A stretch of DNA of 7,222 bases, from assembly GCA_007127275.1 (NCBI GenBank), contig SKZP01000308.1, forward strand, positions 1 to 7,222, given 5' to 3'. Of the stretch, positions 5,792-7,222 are shown in pieces. The notes beneath the pieces were generated by a model. The model was not told the DNA's origin. It saw nothing but the letters and a program-made list of their open reading frames with translations, and made no database searches. This stretch comes from Planctomycetota bacterium (GTDB lineage Bacteria > Planctomycetota > UBA8742 > SKZP01). A program made the position numbers and the translations under genes. Position 1 is the first letter of the stretch. Each line of letters starts with the position of its first letter.

Positions 5792-6754
5792 ATGCACAGG
5801 TTCGGCACGCATTGGTTGGTCGCGGCTGCGCTGCTGTGGTTGCCGCTTCTGCCGGCGCAGGCCGCGCTTGCGCAGTACGAGGAGGACCCGTCGCCCGCTG
5901 ACTCCGCGCGCGACGAGGCGGCGGAAGAAGTCGGTGATGCTGACGGCGAACGGCAGCCGGAGGTTGCGACCGAGCTCGAGGTGCGCCGCTTGCGTGAACG
6001 TGTGGTCAAGCTGCAGCGCGAGGTCGCGGAACTGCGAGGCGACCCGCGGGAGCCGTCCGTCCCCGTTCGCACACTCGAGGTGGAGTTTTCCGCGTCGGTG
6101 CTCGCCGGCAACATTTCGGAGGCGATGCTGCACTCGGATGTGTTGTTCACGCTGGAACATCCGGACATCTACCGCCTGTCACTCGGCACCGACTACGAAT
6201 TGCGCCTGCGCGACGAGCAAACGCTGCAGCAGCGCCTCGACGGCCTCGTCGAGTTTTCGCTGCTGCCAAACGACCCCATCTCGCCGTTTGCGCTACTCGA
6301 CACCGGCTTCGACGAGATGCGCCGCATGAGTTTGCGACTGGATACGGGACTCGGCGTGCGCTGGACGGTGCTGCAGGATCCGGCCGACGGACTCTTGTTC
6401 CAGCAGGCCCCGTATGCGTCGTATACCATTGCGCTCGGCCTGCTTCTCAACCACGAGCAGTACCAGCCGGCGGCGAACTTCGACCACCGCACCTTCGTGC
6501 GCCTCGACGTGCGCGTCGACGTGGAGCAACGAGTGGTGCGCGGCCTGTTCGTCGGCAACCGCTTCCGGCTGTTCACCGTGCTGGAGGACACCGAGAATCT
6601 TTTGCTGCGCAACGAATCCTACCTGCGGTTCGCCATTGGTGAAGATATCTGGGTGCGCGCGTTGTACGTCTTTCGCGAGGATACGAGGCCGCCCCCTGGC
6701 GTGCGCCGCGTCGACCACGAGTTCAAGCTCGCCGTCGCGCTGCGCCTTCGCTGA
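5792..6754 (+). CDS. Coiled-coil and beta-barrel outer-membrane protein (DUF481-like), 320 aa
   Basis: Residues 1-27 form a Sec signal peptide (MHRFGTHW, hydrophobic LVAAALLWLPLLPA, cleavage after ALA). An acidic Glu/Asp/Ala-rich stretch (29-60) is followed by a heptad-patterned coiled coil at about 61-83 (ELEVRRLRERVVKLQREVAEL). From about 93 to the end come repeated amphipathic strands separated by charged turns, such as RTLEVEFSASV, VLFTLEHPDIYRLSLG and DYELRL, ending ELKL-type FKLAVALRLR. This is the pattern of an outer-membrane beta-barrel, and the length and strand-turn style recall DUF481/YdiY-type proteins. The DUF481 link is inferred, not proven. A C-terminal aromatic, common for barrel assembly, is absent (it ends in Arg). 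The ATG at 5792 is chosen for the signal peptide; no good Shine-Dalgarno is seen. A GTG at 5732 would add 20 residues before the signal, with GGAG touching the start codon. Function unknown, possibly porin or structural. Confidence 0.75.
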   Translation: MHRFGTHWLVAAALLWLPLLPAQAALAQYEEDPSPADSARDEAAEEVGDADGERQPEVATELEVRRLRERVVKLQREVAELRGDPREPSVPVRTLEVEFSASVLAGNISEAMLHSDVLFTLEHPDIYRLSLGTDYELRLRDEQTLQQRLDGLVEFSLLPNDPISPFALLDTGFDEMRRMSLRLDTGLGVRWTVLQDPADGLLFQQAPYASYTIALGLLLNHEQYQPAANFDHRTFVRLDVRVDVEQRVVRGLFVGNRFRLFTVLEDTENLLLRNESYLRFAIGEDIWVRALYVFREDTRPPPGVRRVDHEFKLAVALRLR

Positions 6755-6762
6755 GGCGTATG

Positions 6763-6775
6763 CGTTCCAGGAACG
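6763..6775. repeat. Palindrome in the convergent spacer
   Basis: CGTTCC-A-GGAACG is a 13-bp perfect palindrome with a single-base centre, 9 bp after the stop of the outer-membrane protein gene. A second short stem, CGCCT (6743-6747) with AGGCG (6754-6758), overlaps that stop. Together they could mark the transcript end for the convergent pair, but there is no T-run on either side and a 1-nt loop cannot close, so only 4-5 pairs would form. Confidence 0.25.
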
Positions 6776-6823
6776 GTCGGCGGCTTCGCCTGCGGTCTGC
6801 GCGAGTGATGGCGACGAACGCCG

Positions 6824-7222
6824 TCACGAGGGGGGGGCCATATGCTTGTCGTCGAACTCCTCGTCGTCGTCCTCCTCCTCGACCATCGGCTCCTGCGGGT
6901 GCGGCGGCTCCTCGACGCGGCGTGTCTCTTCGCGCACCCCGAGGCGGTTGATGGAGTCGATCAACAACCGAAGGCGACCGTAATTGTAGCGGTCGAAGTG
7001 GCACACGATCCGCGGCATCTCCGTCAATTCCGTCTCGCTCGCCTCCTCCGGCAACGCCTCGCTGACCTCGTACTTGCCTTCGACGAGAATGTCGCCGAAC
7101 GAGTCGTTCAACGCCTCGAGCAAGTCCCGCGTCGGCTCGTAGCGCACCCGCAACACAAGCAGGTCCCGCACGTAGCGCATGGAGTGATAATTGCGGTAGA
7201 AGCCGGTCACTTCCCCGACAGC
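6824..7222 (-). CDS. LOG-family (PpnN/lysine-decarboxylase-like) protein, C-terminal 132 residues, cut by the window edge
   Basis: The frame is open to the right edge, reading AVGEVTGFYRNYHSMRYVRD. The GTG at 7208-7210 is therefore internal (Val), not a start. The block FYRNYHSMRYVRDLLVLRV, then LLEALNDSFGDI, ALPEE, and HFDRYNYGRLRLLIDSINRLG resembles what I recall of the C-terminal extension of LOG-family Rossmann proteins (TIGR00730-like), which cleave or bind nucleoside monophosphates. The nucleotide-binding core and the PGGxGTxxE motif would lie outside the window, so the assignment is provisional. After the family-like part comes a proline/acidic tail (PPHPQEP, then EEEDDDEEFDD, then KHMAPPS), probably disordered. 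The codons of that tail make a GTC/CTC-rich simple stretch at 6847-6883. The stop follows a run of eight C (minus strand). The gene converges on the outer-membrane protein gene, leaving 69 bp. Confidence 0.7.
   Translation of the reverse strand, partial: AVGEVTGFYRNYHSMRYVRDLLVLRVRYEPTRDLLEALNDSFGDILVEGKYEVSEALPEEASETELTEMPRIVCHFDRYNYGRLRLLIDSINRLGVREETRRVEEPPHPQEPMVEEEDDDEEFDDKHMAPPS

Overview
The window is GC-rich bacterial DNA from a Gram-negative (diderm) cell. The evidence is two predicted lipoproteins, one predicted outer-membrane beta-barrel protein with a Sec signal peptide, and housekeeping enzymes of bacterial type. Codon choice is strongly GC-ending throughout. The mix would suit a Myxococcota/Bradymonadota-like (former Deltaproteobacteria) lineage, but no marker here fixes the taxon, so that placement is inference. 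No phage, transposase, toxin-antitoxin, CRISPR, rRNA or tRNA gene was found.

Layout, left to right. Positions 3-68 look like the last 21 codons of a + strand gene cut by the window edge. It converges on an uncharacterised lipoprotein (minus, 123-1181). A 319-bp divergent spacer with two inverted repeats separates that gene from a cupin-fold lipoprotein (plus, 1501-2067). Next is a 476-bp non-coding stretch packed with stem-loops, then glutamyl-tRNA synthetase gltX (plus, 2544-4007). A 306-bp convergent spacer follows. It holds three weakly related units about 77 bp apart, each opening with a C-x-x-CATACG head and followed by a hairpin.

The minus-strand block 5556-4314 reads in order: acylphosphatase, hotdog-fold acyl-CoA thioesterase, VOC/glyoxalase-superfamily protein, with gaps of 69 and 52 nt. 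It is probably one transcription unit, with a candidate sigma70-type promoter at 5654-5682. Divergent from it is a coiled-coil plus beta-barrel outer-membrane protein (plus, 5792-6754). This converges on the C-terminal part of a probable LOG-family (PpnN-like) protein entering from the right edge (minus, 6824-7222).

The genes do not form one pathway. The minus-strand trio shares a theme of hydrolysing activated acyl groups (acyl phosphate, acyl-CoA) alongside a small-molecule VOC protein. The rest is envelope and housekeeping functions. I found no convincing undescribed multi-gene system. The least ordinary material is non-coding: the hairpin cluster before gltX and the ~77-bp spaced hairpin units after it.
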